A stretch of DNA of 64,000 nt from Chamaelirium japonicum (GCA_947650365.1 CANTAL010000138.1:558001-622000); one strand, 5' to 3'. Counted from the stretch's first letter, positions 1-13,247 are shown. Made by a program: numbers and translations. Notes: generated by a model from the letters alone, not told the origin.

Positions 1-648
1 ATTGATCGTACGAATGAATTAGAATGGATCATACGAAGGATTTAGAATGGATCGTACGAATGAATTAGAATAGATCGTACGAATGAATTAGAATGGATAC
101 ATTCGTGCGAATGAATTAGAATAGATCATATGAAGGAATTAGAATGGATTGTACGAATGAATTAGAATGGATCGTACGAATGAATTAGAATGGATACATT
201 CGTGCGAATGAATTAGAATGGATCATACGAAGGAATTAGAATGGATCGTACGAATGAATTAGAATGGATCGTACGAATGAATTAGAATGGATCGTACGAA
301 TGAATTAGAATGGATACATTCGTGCGAATGAATTAGAATGGATCATACGAATGAATTAGAGTTGATACATTCGTGTGAATGAATTAAAATGGATAATACG
401 AATGAGTAAGAATGGATCGTAGAATTAGAATGGATCGTATGAATGAATTAGAATGGATACATACGAATGAATTAGAATGGATCGTATGAATGAATTAGAA
501 TGGATCGTGCGAATGAATTAGAATGGATCGTACGAATGAATTAGAATGGATGGTATGAATGAATTAGAATATATCGTAGTAATGAATTAGAATGGATCCT
601 ACGAATGAATTAGAATAGATTGTGCGAATGAATTAGAATGGATCTGGA
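1..648 (+). repeat. F domain 1
   Basis: Units lie in F orientation, with 28-bp forms near 92, 188, 312 and 364 and a shortened unit near 418. It ends at the GGATCTGGATC junction. Its last 200 bases match the F side of the same junction near 59,340. Confidence 0.93.
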
Positions 649-660
649 TCATGTATACAT
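641..660. repeat. F-to-R junction, GGATCTGGATC family
   Basis: GGATCTGGATC is followed by ATGTATACATTC, and orientation reverses here. The same junction lies at 59,335, and its reverse complement at 53,083-53,105 (ACACGATCCAGATCC). Confidence 0.9.
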
Positions 661-2311
661 TCTAATTCATTCGTACGACGCATTCTAATTCATTCGCACG
701 ATCCATTCTAATTCATTCATACGATCTATTCTATTTAATTCGTACAATCCATTCTAATTCATTTATACGATCCAATCTAATTCATTCATACGATCCATTC
801 TAATTCATTCGTACGATCTATTCTATTTTATTCATACGATCCATTCTAATTCGTTTGTACGATCCTTTGTAATTCCTTCCTACGATCCATTCTATTTCAT
901 TCGTATGACCCATTCTAATTCATAAGTACGATCCATTCTAATTCATTCAAACGATCCATTCTAATTCATTTGTACGATCCATTCTAATTCATTCGCACGA
1001 TCCATTCTAATTCATTCATACGATCCAATCTAATTCATCCATACGATCCATTCTAATTCATTCGCACGAATGTATCCATTCTAATTCATTCGTACGATCC
1101 ATTCTAATTCCTTCGTATGATCCATTCTATTTCATTCGTACGGTATGATTCATTCTAATTCATTCGTACGATTCATTCTAATTCAATCCATTCTAATTCA
1201 TTCGTACGATCCATTCTAATTCATTCATATGATCGATTCTAATTCATTCGTACGATTCATTCTAATTCAATCCATTCTAATTCATTCGTACGATCCATTC
1301 TTACTCATTCGTACGATCCATTCTAATTCATTCACACGAATGAATCGATTCTAATTCATTCGTATGATCCATTCTAATTCATTCGCATGAATGTATCCAT
1401 TCTAATTCATTCGTACGATCCATTCTATCTCATTCGTACAATCCATTCTATTTCATTCGTACGATTTATTCTAATTCATTCGCACGATCCATTCTAATTC
1501 ATTCGCATGATCCATTCTAATTCATTCGTACGATCGATTCTAATTCATTCATACGATCCATTCTAATTCATTCGCATGAATGTATCCATTCTAATTCATT
1601 CGTACGATCCATTCTAATTCATTCGTACGATCCATTCTATTTCATTCGTACGATCCATTCTAATTCATTCGTACGATCCATTCTAATTCATTCGTACGAT
1701 TCATTCTAATTCAATACATTCTAATTCATTCATATGATCCATTCTAATTCATTCGCATGAATGTATCCATTCTAATTCATTCATACGATCCATTCTATCT
1801 CATTCATACAATCCATTCTATTTCATTCGTACGATCCATTCTAATTCATTCGCACGATCCATTCTAATTCATTCGCATGATCCATTCTAATTCATTCGTA
1901 CGATTGATTCTAATTCATTCATATGATCCATTCTAATTCATTCGCACGAATGTATCTATTCTAATTCATTCGTACGATCCATTCTAATTCATTCGCACAA
2001 TATATTCTAATTCATTCATATGATCCATTCTAATTTATTCGCACGATCCATTCTAATTCATTCATACGATCCATTCTAATTCATTCATATGATCCATTCT
2101 AATTCATTCGCACGATCCATTCTTACTCATTCGTACGATCCATTCTAATTCATTCGCACGATCCATTCTAATTCATTAATACGATCCATTCTAATTCATT
2201 CGCACGATCCATTCTAATTCATTCACACTCATACGATCCATTCTAATTCATTCGCACGAATGTATCCTTTCTAATTCATTCGTACAATTCATTCTAATTT
2301 AATCCATTTTA
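654..2311 (-). repeat. R domain 2
   Basis: Units are on the - strand. The first 430 bases, including markers CCTTTGTAATTCC and CATAAGTACG, parallel 59,341-59,770. The marker CGGTATGATTC is at 1141. It ends with AATTCATTAGAATGG at 2300-2315, where an R unit passes directly into an F unit with no spacer. Confidence 0.93.
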
Positions 2312-5054
2312 ATTCATTAGAATGGATCGTATGAATGAAATAGAATGGATCGTACGAATGAATTAGAATGGATCGTATGAATGAATTAGATTGGATCGTA
2401 CGAATGAATTAGAATGGATCGTGCGAATGAATTAGAATGGATCGTACGAATGAATTGGAATGGATACATTTGTGCGAATGAATTAGAATTGATCGTACGA
2501 ATGAATTGGAATGGATACATTCGTGCGAATGAATTAGAATGGATCGTATGAATGAATTAGAGTGGATACATTCGTACAAATGAATTAGAATGGATCGTAC
2601 GACTTAGAATGGATACATTCGTGCGAATGAATTAGAATGGATCATATGAATGAATTAGAATGGGTCGTTTGAGTGAATGCGAATGGATTGTGCGAATGAA
2701 TTAGAATGGATTGTACGAATGAATTAGAATGGATCGTACGAATGAATTAGAATGGATTGAATTAGAATGAATTAGAATGAATTAGAATGGATACATTCGT
2801 GCGAAAGAATTAGAATGGATCGTATGAATGAATTAGATTGGATTGTATAAATGAATTAGAATGGATCGTACGAATGAATTAGAATGGATCGTGCTAATGA
2901 ATTAGAATGGATCGTGCGAATGAATTAGAATGGATCGTGCGAATGAATTAGAATGGATCGTACGAATGAATTAGAATGGATCGTACGAAGGAATTAGAAT
3001 GGATCGTACGAAGGAATTAGAATGGATAGTACGAATGAATTAGAATGGATACCTTCGTGCAAATGAATAAGAATGGATCGTACGAATGAGTAAGAATGGA
3101 TCGTACGAATGAAATAGAATGGATCGTATGAATGAAATAGAATGGATAGTACGAATGAATTAGAATGGATCGTACGAATGAGTAAGAATGGATCGTGCGA
3201 ATGAATTAGAATGGATCATATGAATGAATTAGAATGGATCGTATGAATGAATTAGATTGGATCGTACGAATAAATTAGAATGGATCGTATGAATGAATTA
3301 GAATAGATTGTGCGAATGAATTAGAATGGATCGTATGAATGAATTAGATTGGATCGTATGAATAAATTAGAATGGATCGTACGAATGAGTAAGAATGGAT
3401 CGTACGAATGAATTAGAATGGATCGTACGAATGAATTAGAATGGATACATTCGTGCGAATGAATTAGAATGGATCGTATGAATGAATTAGAATCGATCGT
3501 ACGAATGAATTAGAATGGATCATGCGAATGAATTAGAATGGATCGTGCGAATGAATTAGAATGGATCGTACGAATGAAATAGAATGGATTGTACGAATGA
3601 GATAGAATGGATCGTACAAATGAATTAGAATGGATACATTCATGCGAATGAATTAGAATGGATCATACGAATGAATTAGAATGGATTCATTCGTGCGAAT
3701 GAATTAGAATGGATCGTACGAATGAGTAAGAATGGATCGTACGAAGGAATTAGAATGGATCGTACGAATGAATTATAATTAGAATGAAACGTACGAAAGA
3801 ATTAGAATAGATCGTATGAATGAATTAAAATGGATCGTATGAATGAAATAGAATGGATCGTACGAATGAATTAGAATGGATCATGCGAATGAATTAGAAT
3901 GGATCGTACGAATGAATTAGCATGGATCGTACGAAGGAATTAGAATGGATTGTACGAATGAATTAGAATAGATCGTACGAATGAATTAGAATGGATACGA
4001 ATGGATCGTACGAATGAGTAAGAATGGATCGTACGAATAAAATAGAATGGATCATACGAATGAATTAGAATGGATTGAATTAGAATGAATCGTACGAATG
4101 AATTAGAATGGATCGTACGAATGAATTAGAATGTATCGTACGAATAAATTAGAATGGATTGAATTAGAATGGATCGTACGATAAGAATGGATCGTACGAA
4201 TGAAATAGAATAGATCGTACGGATAAATGAATTTGGATCGTACGAATGAATTAGAAAGGATATATTCGTGCGAATGAATTAGAATAGATCGTATGAATGA
4301 ATTAGATTGGATCGTATTAATGAATTAGAATGGATCGTGCGAATCAATTAGAATGGATCGTATGAATGAATTAGAATGGATAGATTCGTGCGAATGAATT
4401 TGAATGGATCGTACGAAGGAATTAGAATGGATCGTACGAAGGAATTAGAATAGATCATACGAAGAAATTAGAATGGATCGTACGAATGAATTAGAATGGA
4501 TCGTATGAATGAATTAGAATGGATCGTGCGAATGAATTAAAATGGATCGTATGAATGAAATAGAATAGATCGTATGAATTAGAATGGATCGTACGAATGA
4601 AATAGAATGGTTCATACGAATGAATTAGAATAGATTGTGCGAATGGATTAGAATGGATCATACGATTGAGTAAGAATGGATTGTACGAATGAAATAGAAT
4701 AGATCGTACGAATGAATTAGAATGGATCATGCTAATGAATTGGAATAGATCGTACGAATGAATTAGAATAGATTGTGCGAATGAATTAGAATGGATCGTA
4801 CGAATGAATTGGAATGGATACATTCGTGCGAATGAATTAGAATGGATTGTATGAATGAATTAGAGTGGATACATTCGTACAAATGAATTAGAATGGATCG
4901 TACGAATGAATTAGAATGGATACATTCGTGCGAATGAATTAGAATTGATCATATGAATGAATTAGAAGGAATCGTTTGAGTGAATGCGAATGGATCGTGC
5001 GAATGAATTAGAATGGATCGTACGAATGAATTAGAATGGATACATTCGTGCAAA
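2312..5054 (+). repeat. F domain 3
   Basis: This is a long F stretch with 23- and 28-bp units. Several units near 2757, 4070 and 4155 are shortened to GGATTGAATTAG. The marker GGATAAATGAATTTGG near 4219 and the 79-codon block near 4491-4740 identify the large module that recurs downstream. It ends at the 19-copy junction family near 5050. Confidence 0.93.
4491..4823 (-). repeat. 79-codon marker block, copy 1 (non-coding open frame)
   Basis: The - strand frame is open for 110 codons, the longest in the window, and encodes a repetitive IHSNSF / SILIHSYDPF peptide. It is open because TAA, present once per unit in CTAATTC, has become TAT in several units and length variants shift frame. A 93-base extension upstream of the usual ATG makes it longer than the other copies. 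I see no gene-like composition, start context or distinct domain and regard it as satellite. Confidence 0.85.
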
Positions 5055-5066
5055 TCCATTCTATTT
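5042..5066. repeat. F-to-R junction, 19-copy family
   Basis: The sequence GGATACATTCGTGC leads through AAATCCATTC into CTATTTCATTC, reversing orientation. The usual form has GAATCCATTC. Flanking arms GAATGGAT and ATCCATTC are complementary. Sister copies lie near 28,722, 34,333, 35,698, 37,470, 41,017, 43,127, 44,165, 50,578, 56,173 and 63,542. Reverse-complement copies lie near 16,349, 24,049, 31,033, 38,862, 39,800, 40,425, 42,536 and 47,128. Confidence 0.9.
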
Positions 5067-6150
5067 CATTCGTACGATCCATTCTAATTCATTCGCACGA
5101 TCCATTCTAATTCATTCATACGATCCATTCTAATTCATTCGTACGATCCATTCTAATTCATTCGTACGATCCATTCTAATTCATTCGCACAATCTGTTCT
5201 AATTCATTCGTACGATCCATTCTAATTCATTCGCACGATCCATTCTAATTCATTCATACGATCCATTCTATTTCATTCGTACGATCCATTCTAATTTCTT
5301 CGTATGATCTATTCTAATTCCTTCGTACGATCCATTCTAATTCATTCGTACGATCCATTCTAATTCATTCGTACGATCCATTCTAATTCCTTCGTATGAT
5401 CCATTCTAATTCATTCGTACGGTATGATTCATTCTAATTCATTCGTACGATTCATTCTAATTCAATCCATTCTAATTCATTCGTATGATCCATTCTAATT
5501 CATTCGTACGATCCATTCTAATTCATTCGTACGATTCATTCTAATTCAATCCATTCTAATTCATTTGTACGATCCATTCTTACTCATTCGTACGATCCAT
5601 TCTAATTCATTCGCACGAATGAATCCATTCTAATTCATTCGTATGATCCATTCTAATTCATTCGCATGAATGTATCCATTCTAATTCATTCGTACGATCC
5701 ATTCTATCTCATTCATACAATCCATTCTATTTCATTTGTACGATCCATTCTAATTCATTCGCACGATCCATTCTAATTCATTCGCATGATCCATTCTAAT
5801 TCATTCGTACGATCGATTCTAATTCATTCATACGATCCATTCTAATTCATTCGCACGAATGTATCCATTCTAATTCAATCGTACGATCCATTCTAATTCA
5901 TTCGCACAATCTATTCTAATTCATTCATACGATCCATTCTAATTTATTCGCACGATCCATTCTAATTCATTCATACGATCCATTCTAATTCATTCATATG
6001 ATCCATTCTAATTCATTCGCACGATCCATTCTTACTCATTCGTACGATCCATTCTAATTCATTCGCACGATCCATTCTAATTCATTAATACGATCCATTC
6101 TAATTCATTCGCATGATCCATTCTAATTCATTCACACTCATACGATCTAT
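5055..6150 (-). repeat. R domain 4
   Basis: R units carry the marker CGGTATGATTC at 5420 and TTCACACTCATACG at 6130. This stretch parallels R DNA at 8.7-9.4, 51.0-51.8 and 56.5-57.3 kb. It ends where CATACGATCTATTG meets TACGAATGAAATAG. Confidence 0.92.
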
Positions 6151-6291
6151 TGTACGAATGAAATAGAATGGATCGTATGAATGAATTAGAATGCATCGTG
6201 CGAATGAATTAGAATGGATTGTACGAATGAATTAGAATAGATAGTGCGAATGAATTAGAATGGATCGTACGAATGAATTAGAATGGATCGT
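6151..6291 (+). repeat. F domain 5, left arm of a palindrome
   Basis: Six F units form the left arm of the 90-bp perfect palindrome. Mirror symmetry appears to continue imperfectly beyond it. Confidence 0.92.
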
Positions 6292-6336
6292 ACGATCCAT
6301 TCTAATTCATTCGTACGATCCATTCTAATTCATTCG
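6247..6336. repeat. 90-bp perfect palindrome
   Basis: Arms 6247-6291 and 6292-6336 are exact reverse complements with no spacer. The centre is GGATCGTACGATCC. Symmetry breaks at 6246/6337 and then resumes with scattered mismatches. It is the most perfect of the strand switches and could extrude a cruciform. Confidence 0.95.
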
Positions 6337-6549
6337 TATGATCCATTCTAATTCATTCGCACGATCCATTCTAATTCATTCGCACGATCCATTCTAATTC
6401 ATTAGCACGATCCATTCTAATTCATTCGTACGATCTATTCTAATTCATTTATACGATCCAATCTAATTCATTCATACGATCCATTCTAATTCTTTCGCAC
6501 GAATGTATCCTTTCTAATTCATTCGTACGATCCATTCTAATTTATTAGC
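6292..6549 (-). repeat. R domain 6
   Basis: R units start at the palindrome centre. They end in TAATTTATTAGCATG, just before the A-rich spacer. TTCTTTCGCACG near 6491 and the following 28-bp unit usually precede that spacer. Confidence 0.92.
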
Positions 6550-6574
6550 ATGAAAAAACACGATCCACTCACAT
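6550..6574. repeat. A-rich spacer junction, copy 1
   Basis: GAAAAAACACGATCCACTCA followed by CATACG separates R from F units. It is the least unit-like sequence in the window and is conserved at ten places. It has no coding or RNA-gene character that I recognise. Confidence 0.88.
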
Positions 6575-6703
6575 ACGAATAAATTAGAATGGATTGTGTG
6601 AATGAATTAGAATGGATCGTATGAATGAATTAGAATGGATCGTGCGAATGAATTAGAATGGATCGTGCGAAGGAATTAGAATGGATCGTACGAATGAATT
6701 CGA
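6575..6703 (+). repeat. F domain 7
   Basis: This short F run after the A-rich spacer begins GAATAAATTAG and carries GGATTGTGTGAATG. It ends at GAATTCGAATGTATCC. The spacer, short F run and GAATTCG junction recur together near 13.0, 14.5, 20.7, 22.2 and 57.8 kb. Confidence 0.9.
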
Positions 6704-6719
6704 ATGTATCCTTTCTAAT
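6698..6719. repeat. F-to-R junction, GAATTCGAATG family
   Basis: GAATTCGAATGTATCC is followed by TTTCTAATTC. Same-orientation copies lie near 13,163, 14,692, 20,863, 22,392 and 57,942. Reverse-complement copies (GGATACATTCGAATTC) lie near 14,123, 21,823, 41,350, 43,460 and 60,487, for 11 in all. Confidence 0.9.
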
Positions 6720-9494
6720 TCATTCGTACGATCCATTCTAATTCCTTCGTACGATCCATTCTAATTCATTCGTACGATCCATTCTAATTCATTCGCACGA
6801 TCCATTCAAATTCATTCGTACGATCCATTCTATTTCATTCATACGATCCATTCTAATTTATTCATACGATCTATTCTAATTCTTTCGCACGAATGTATCC
6901 ATTATAATTCATTCGTACGATCCATTCTAATTCATTCGCACGATCCATTCTAATTCATTCGCACGATCCATTCTAATTCATTCATACGATCCATTCTAAT
7001 TCATTCGTACGATCCATTCTAATTCATTCGTACGATCCATTCTAATTCATTCGCACAATCTATTCTAATTTATTCGTACGATCCATTCTAATTCATTCGC
7101 ACGATCCATTCTAATTCATTCATACGATCCATTCTATTTCATTCGTACGATCCATTCTTACTCATTCGTACGATCCATTCTAATTCATTTGCACGAAGGT
7201 ATCCATTCTAATTCATTCGTACTATCCAGTCTAATTCCTTCGTACGATCTATTCTAATTCCTTCGTACGATCCATTCTAATTCATTCGTACGATCCATTC
7301 TAATTCATTCGTACGATCCATTCTAATTCCTTCGTATGATCCATTCTAATTCATTCGTACGGTATGATTCATTCTAATTCATTCGTACGATTCATTCTAA
7401 TTCAATCCATTCTAATTCATTTGTACGATCCATTCTAATTCATTCATACGATCTATCCTAATTCATTCGCACGAATGTATCCATTCTAATTCATTCGTAC
7501 AATCCATTCTATTTCATTCGTACGAACCATTCTAATTCATTCGCACAATCTATTCTAATTCATTCATACGATCCATTTTAATTTATTCACACGATCCATT
7601 CTAATTCATTCATACGATCCATTCTAATTCATTCATATGATCCATTCTAATTCATTCGCATGAATGTATCCATTCTAATTCATTCGTACGATCCATTCTA
7701 TCTCATTCGTACAATCCATTCTATTTCATTCGTACGATCCATTCTAATTCATTCGCATGATCCATTCTAATTCATTCGCATGATCCATTCTAATTCATTC
7801 GTACGATCGATTATAATTCATTCATACGATCCATTCTAATTCATTCACACGAATGTATCCATTCTAATTCATTCGTACGATCCATTTTAATTCATTCGCA
7901 CAATCTATTCTAATTCATTCATACGATCCATTCTAATTTATTCGCACGATCCATTCTAATTCATTCATACGATCCATTCTAATTCATTCATATGATCCAT
8001 TCTAATTCATTCGCACGATCCATTCTTACTCATTCGTATGATCCATTCTAATTCATTCGCACGATCCATTCTAATTCATTAATACGATCTATTCTAATTC
8101 ATTCGCACGATCCATTCTAATTCATTCACACTCATACGATCCATTCTAATTCATTAATACGATCCATTCTAATTCATTCGCACGATCCATTCTTATTCAT
8201 TCACACTCATACGATCCATTCTAATTCATTCACACGAATGTATCCTTTCTAATTCATTTGTACGATCCATTCTAATTCATTCGCACAATCTATTCTAATT
8301 CATTCGAACGATCCATTCTAATTCATTCGTACGATCCATTCTAATTCATTCACACGATCCATTCTAATTCATTCGTACGATCCATTCTAATTCATTCGTA
8401 CGATCCATTCTAATTCATTCGTAAGATCCATTCTAATTCATTCGCACAATCTATTCTAATTCATTCGTACGATCCATTCTAATTCATTCGCACGATCCAT
8501 TCTAATTCATTCATACGATCCATTCTATTTCATTCGTACGATCCATTCTTACTCATTCGTACGATCCATTCTAATTCATTTGCACGAAGGTATCCATTCT
8601 AATTCATTCGTACTATCCATTCTAATTCCTTCGTACGATCCATTCTAATTCATTCGTACGATCCATTCTAATTCCTTCGTATGATCCATTCTAATTCATT
8701 CGTACGGTATGATTCATTCTAATTCATTCGTACGATTCATTCTAATTCAATCCATTCTAATTCATTCGTACGATCCATTCTAATTCATTCGTACGATCCA
8801 TTCTAATTCATTCATACGATTCATTCTAATTCAATCCATTCTAATTCATTCATACGATCCATTCTTACTCATTTGTACGATCCATTCTAATTCATTCGCA
8901 CGAATGAATCCATTCTAATTCATTCGTATGATCCATTCTAATTCATTCGCATGAATGTATCCATTCTAATTCATTCGTACGATCCATTCTATCTCATTCG
9001 TACAATCCATTCTATTTCATTCGTACGATCCATTCTAATTCATTCGCACGATCCATTCTAATTCATTCGCATGATCCATTCTAATTCATTCGTATGATCG
9101 ATTCTAATTCATTCATACGATCCATTCTAATTCATTCGCACGAATGTATCCATTCTAATTCATTCGTACGATCCATTCTAATTCATTCGCATAATCTATT
9201 CTAATTCATTCATACGATCCATTCTAATTTATTCGCACGATCCATTCTAATTCATTCATACGATCCATTCTAATTCATTCATATGATCCATTCTAATTCA
9301 TTCGCATGATCCATTCTTACTCATTCGTACGATCCATTCTAATTCATTCGCACGATCCATTCTAATTCATTAATACGATCCATTCTAATTCATTCGCACG
9401 ATCCATTCTAATTCATTCGCACGAATGTATCCTTTCTAATTCATTCGTACGATCCATTCTAATTCATTCGCACAATCTATTCTAATTCATTCAT
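6704..9494 (-). repeat. R domain 8, with a 1.35-1.39-kb internal period
   Basis: This is the longest R stretch. CATTTGCACGAAGG recurs at 7186 and 8577 (1,391 bp apart) and CGGTATGATTC at about 7360 and 8705 (1,345 bp apart), so the two copies differ by 46 bp, which is two units. The 7.7-kb duplication starts at 8876 inside this domain. Confidence 0.92.
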
Positions 9495-9510
9495 ACGAAT
9501 GAATTAGAAT
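9479..9510. repeat. R-to-F palindromic junction
   Basis: Thirty-two bases centred on TTCATACGAA are self-complementary except for one pair. The same kind of dyad marks 17,194, 29,650, 32,867, 45,995 and 48,579. Confidence 0.9.
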
Positions 9511-11751
9511 GGATACATTCGTGCGAAAGAATTAGAATGGATCGTATGAATGAATTAGATTGGATCTTACGAATGAATTAGAATGGATCGTACGAATGAA
9601 TTAGAATGGATCGTGCGAATGAATTAGAATGGATCGTGCGAATGAATTAGAATGGATCGTACGAATGAATTAGAATGGATCGTGCGAATGAATTAGAATG
9701 GATCATATGAATGAATTAGAATGGATCGTATGAATGAATTAGAATGGATCGTGCGAATAAATTAGAATGGATCGTATGAATTAATTAGAATAGATTGTGC
9801 GATTGAATTAGAATGGATCGTACGAAGGAATCAGAATGGATCGTACGAAGGAATTAGAATGGACAGTACGAATGAATTTGAATAGATACATTCGTGCAAA
9901 TGAATTAGAATGGATCGTACGAATGAATTAGAATGGATTGTACGAATGAATTAGAATGGATCGTTTGAATGAATTAGAATGGATCGTACTTATGAATTAG
10001 AATGGGTCATACGAATGAAATAGAATGGATCGTACGAAGGAATTAGAAAGGATCGTACAAACGAATTAGAATGGATCGTATGAATGAAATAGAATAGATC
10101 GTACGAATGAATTAGAATGGATCATATGAATGAATTAGATTGGATCGTATGAATGAATTAGAATGGATTGTACGAATGAAATAGAATAGATCGTACGAAT
10201 GAAATAGAATAGATTGTACGAATGAATTAGAATAGATTGTGCGAATGGATTAGAATGGATCATACGATTGAGTAAGAATGGATTGTACGAATGAAATAGA
10301 AAAGATCGTGAGAATGAATTAGAATGGATCGTATGAATGAATTAGAATAGATCGTGCGAATGAATTAGAATAGATCGTACGAATGAATTAGAATGGATAC
10401 ATTCGTGCGAATGAATTAGAATGGATCGTATGAACGAATTAGAATCGATCGTACGAATAAATTTGAATGGATCATGCGAATGAATTAGAATGGATCGTAC
10501 GAATGAATTAGAATGGATCGTACGAATGAAATAGAATGGATTGTATGAATGAGATAGAATGGATCATACGAATGAATTAGAATGGATACATTCATGCGAA
10601 TGAATTAGAATGGATCATACGAATGAATTAGAATGGATTCATTCGTGCGAATGAATTAGAATGGATCGTCGGAATGAGTAACAATGGATCGTACGAATGA
10701 ATTAGAATGGATTGAATTAGAATGAATCGTACGAATGAATTAGAATGGATAGATTCGTGCGAATGAATTTGAATGGATCGTACGAAGGAATTAGAATGGA
10801 TCGTACGAAGGAATTAGAATAGATCATACGAAGAAATTAGAATCGATCGTACGAATGAATTAGAATGGATCGTATGAATGAATTAGAATGGATCGTGCGA
10901 ATGAATTAAAATGGATCGTATGAATGAAATAGAATGGATCGTATGAATTAGAATGGATCGTACGAATGAAATAGAATGGATCGTACGAATGAATTAGAAT
11001 AGATTGTGCGAATGGATTAGAATGGATCATACGATTGAGTAAGAATGGATTGTACGAATGAAATAGAATAGATCGTACGAATGAATTAGAATGGATCATG
11101 CTAATGAATTAGAATGGATCGTGCGAATGAATTAGAATGGATCGTACGAATGAATTAGAATGGATCGTACGAATGAATTAGAATAGATCGTACGAATGAA
11201 TTAGAATGGATCGTATGAATTAGAATGGATCGTACGAAGGAATTAGAATGGATCGTATGAATGAATTAGATTGGATCGTATTAATGAATTTGAATGGATC
11301 GTATGAATGAATTAGATTGGATCGTATGAATGAATTAGAATGGATCTTGCGAATGAATTAGAATGGATCGTACGAATGAAATAGAATGGATTGTATGAAT
11401 GAATTAGAATAGATCATGCGAATGAATTAGAATAGATCGTACGAATGAATTAGAATGGATCATATGAATGAATTAGAATGGATCGTACATATGAATTAGA
11501 ATGGATCGTGCGAATGAATTAGAATGGATCGTATGAATGAATTAGAGTAGATACATTCGTACGAAGGAATTAGAATGGATCGTACAAATGAAATAGAATG
11601 GATTATATAAATGAATTAGAATGGATCGTACGAATGAATTAGAATGGATACATTCGTGCGAATGAATTAGAATGGATTGTACGAATAAATTAGAATGGAT
11701 CGTACGAATGAATTAGAATAGATTATACGAATGAATTAGAATGGATCGTAC
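9495..11751 (+). repeat. F domain 9
   Basis: It contains the marker GTACTTATGAATTAG near 9990, a partial 79-codon block near 10,200 and a full one at 10,860-11,099. It ends at GGATCGTACGTCTAATTC. Confidence 0.93.
10860..11099 (-). repeat. 79-codon marker block, copy 2 (non-coding open frame)
   Basis: The - strand frame is open from ATG at 11,099 and stops at the ordinary TAA of a unit. It contains one 19-bp unit (GTATGAATTAG) and the subtypes GCGAATGGATTAG and CATACGATTGAGTAAG. These variants mark a higher-order position rather than a gene. Confidence 0.85.
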
Positions 11752-12180
11752 GTCTAATTCATTCGTACAATCCATTCTAATTCATTCATACAATCCATTC
11801 TACTTCTTTTGCACGAATGTATCCATTCTAATTCATTCGTACGATCGATTCTAATTCCTTCGTACGATCCTTTCTAATTCCTTCGTACGATCCATTCTAA
11901 TTCATTCCCATGAATGTATCCATTCTAATTGATACGTACAATCCATTCTATTTCATTCATATGATCCATTCTTACTCATTCGTACGATCCATTCTAATTC
12001 TAATTCATTCATATGATCCATTCTAATTCATTCGCACGATCCATTCTAATTCATTCGCACGATCCATTTTAATTCATTCGTACGATCCATTCTAATTCAT
12101 TCATACAATCCATTCTAATTCATTCGCACGAATGTATCCATTCTAATTCATTCGTACGATCCATTCTAATTCATTAGCAC
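11752..12180 (-). repeat. R domain 10
   Basis: These R units begin CTAATTCATTCG and include CTACTTCTTTTGCACG near 11,800. With domain 11 they form an interval of about 780 bp bounded by an inverted pair of junctions (11,747 and 12,520). Confidence 0.9.
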
Positions 12181-12200
12181 GAAAAAACATGATCCACTCA
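12181..12200. repeat. A-rich spacer junction, copy 2 (shortened)
   Basis: GAAAAAACATGATCCACTCA runs straight into CGAATGG and lacks the CATA found in the other copies, so the spacer is truncated on its F side. Confidence 0.86.
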
Positions 12201-12523
12201 CGAATGGATCGTGCGAATGAATTAGAATGGATCGTGCGAATGAATTAGAATGGATCATATGAATGAATTAGAATGAATTAGAATGGATCGTACGAATGAG
12301 TAAGAATGGATCATACGAATGAAATAGAATGGATCGTACGTATCAATTAGAATGGATACATTTATGGGAATGAATTAGAATGTATCGTACGAAGGAATTA
12401 GAATGGATCGTACGAAGGAATTAGAATGGATCGTACGAAAGAATTAGAATGGATACATTCGTGCAAAAGAAGTAGAATGGATTGTATGAATGAATTAGAA
12501 TGGATCGTACGAATGAATTAGAC
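12201..12523 (+). repeat. F domain 11
   Basis: It has several GAAGG-subtype units and ends GAATTAGACGTACGATCC. That junction is the reverse complement of the one at 11,747. Confidence 0.9.
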
Positions 12524-12979
12524 GTACGATCCATTCTAATTCATTCGTACAATCTATTCTAATTCATTCGTACGATCCATTCTAATTTATTCGTACAATC
12601 CATTCTAATTCATTCGCACGAATGTATCCATTCTAATTCATTCGTACGATCCATTCTAATTCATTCATATAATCCATTCTAATTCATTCGTACGATCCAT
12701 TCTAATTCCTTCGTACGAATGTATCTACTCTAATTCATTCATATGATCCATTCTAATTCATTCGCACGATCCATTCTAATTCATACGTACGATCCATTCT
12801 AATTCATTCATATGATCCATTCTAATTCATTCGTACGATGCATTCTAATTCATTCGCACGATCCATTCTAATTCATTTATACGATCAATTCTAATTCATT
12901 CATACGATCCATTCTAATTCTTTCGCACGAATGTATCCATTCTAATTCATTCGTACGATCCATTCTAATTCATTAGCAT
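12524..12979 (-). repeat. R domain 12
   Basis: R units with GAATGTATCTACTC near 12,719 and TTCTTTCGCACG near 12,920 lead into the third A-rich spacer. Confidence 0.9.
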
Positions 12980-13002
12980 GAAAAAACACGATCCACTCAC
13001 AT
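12980..13002. repeat. A-rich spacer junction, copy 3
   Basis: GAAAAAACACGATCCACTCA is intact, followed by CATACGAATAAATTAG. Confidence 0.87.
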
Positions 13003-13163
13003 ACGAATAAATTAGAATGAATTAGAATGGATTGTGTGAATGAATTAGAATGGATCGTATGAATGAATTAGAATGGATCGTGCGAATGAATTAGAATGGA
13101 TCGTGCGAATGAATTAGAATATGGATCGTACGAAGGAATTAGAATGGATCGTACGAATAAATT
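13003..13163 (+). repeat. F domain 13
   Basis: Its units parallel domain 7, including GGATTGTGTGAATG and a 2-bp insertion giving GAATATGG at 13,118. It ends at GAATTCGAATG. Confidence 0.9.
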
Positions 13164-13243
13164 CGAATGTATCCTTTCTAATTCATTCGTACGATCCATT
13201 CTAATTCCTTCGTATGATCCATTCTAATTCATTCGTACGATTC
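13164..13243 (-). repeat. R domain 14 (80 bp)
   Basis: About three R units run between the GAATTCG junction and GATTCATGCTAATG, a switch type seen only here and in the duplicated copy at 20,943. Confidence 0.88.
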
Positions 13244-13247
13244 ATGC

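Noticed and set aside
4491-4823. A 110-codon open frame (and others of 62-84 codons) as real proteins
   Set aside because: All encode the same 23-residue low-complexity pattern read from the satellite, differ between copies as the DNA does, and end at the ordinary unit TAA. No domain, signal or gene context is visible.
6550-6574. A6 spacer as the poly-A tail of a retroposon
   Set aside because: The A run is only six bases, constant in every copy, and flanked on both sides by satellite-like sequence with no element body.
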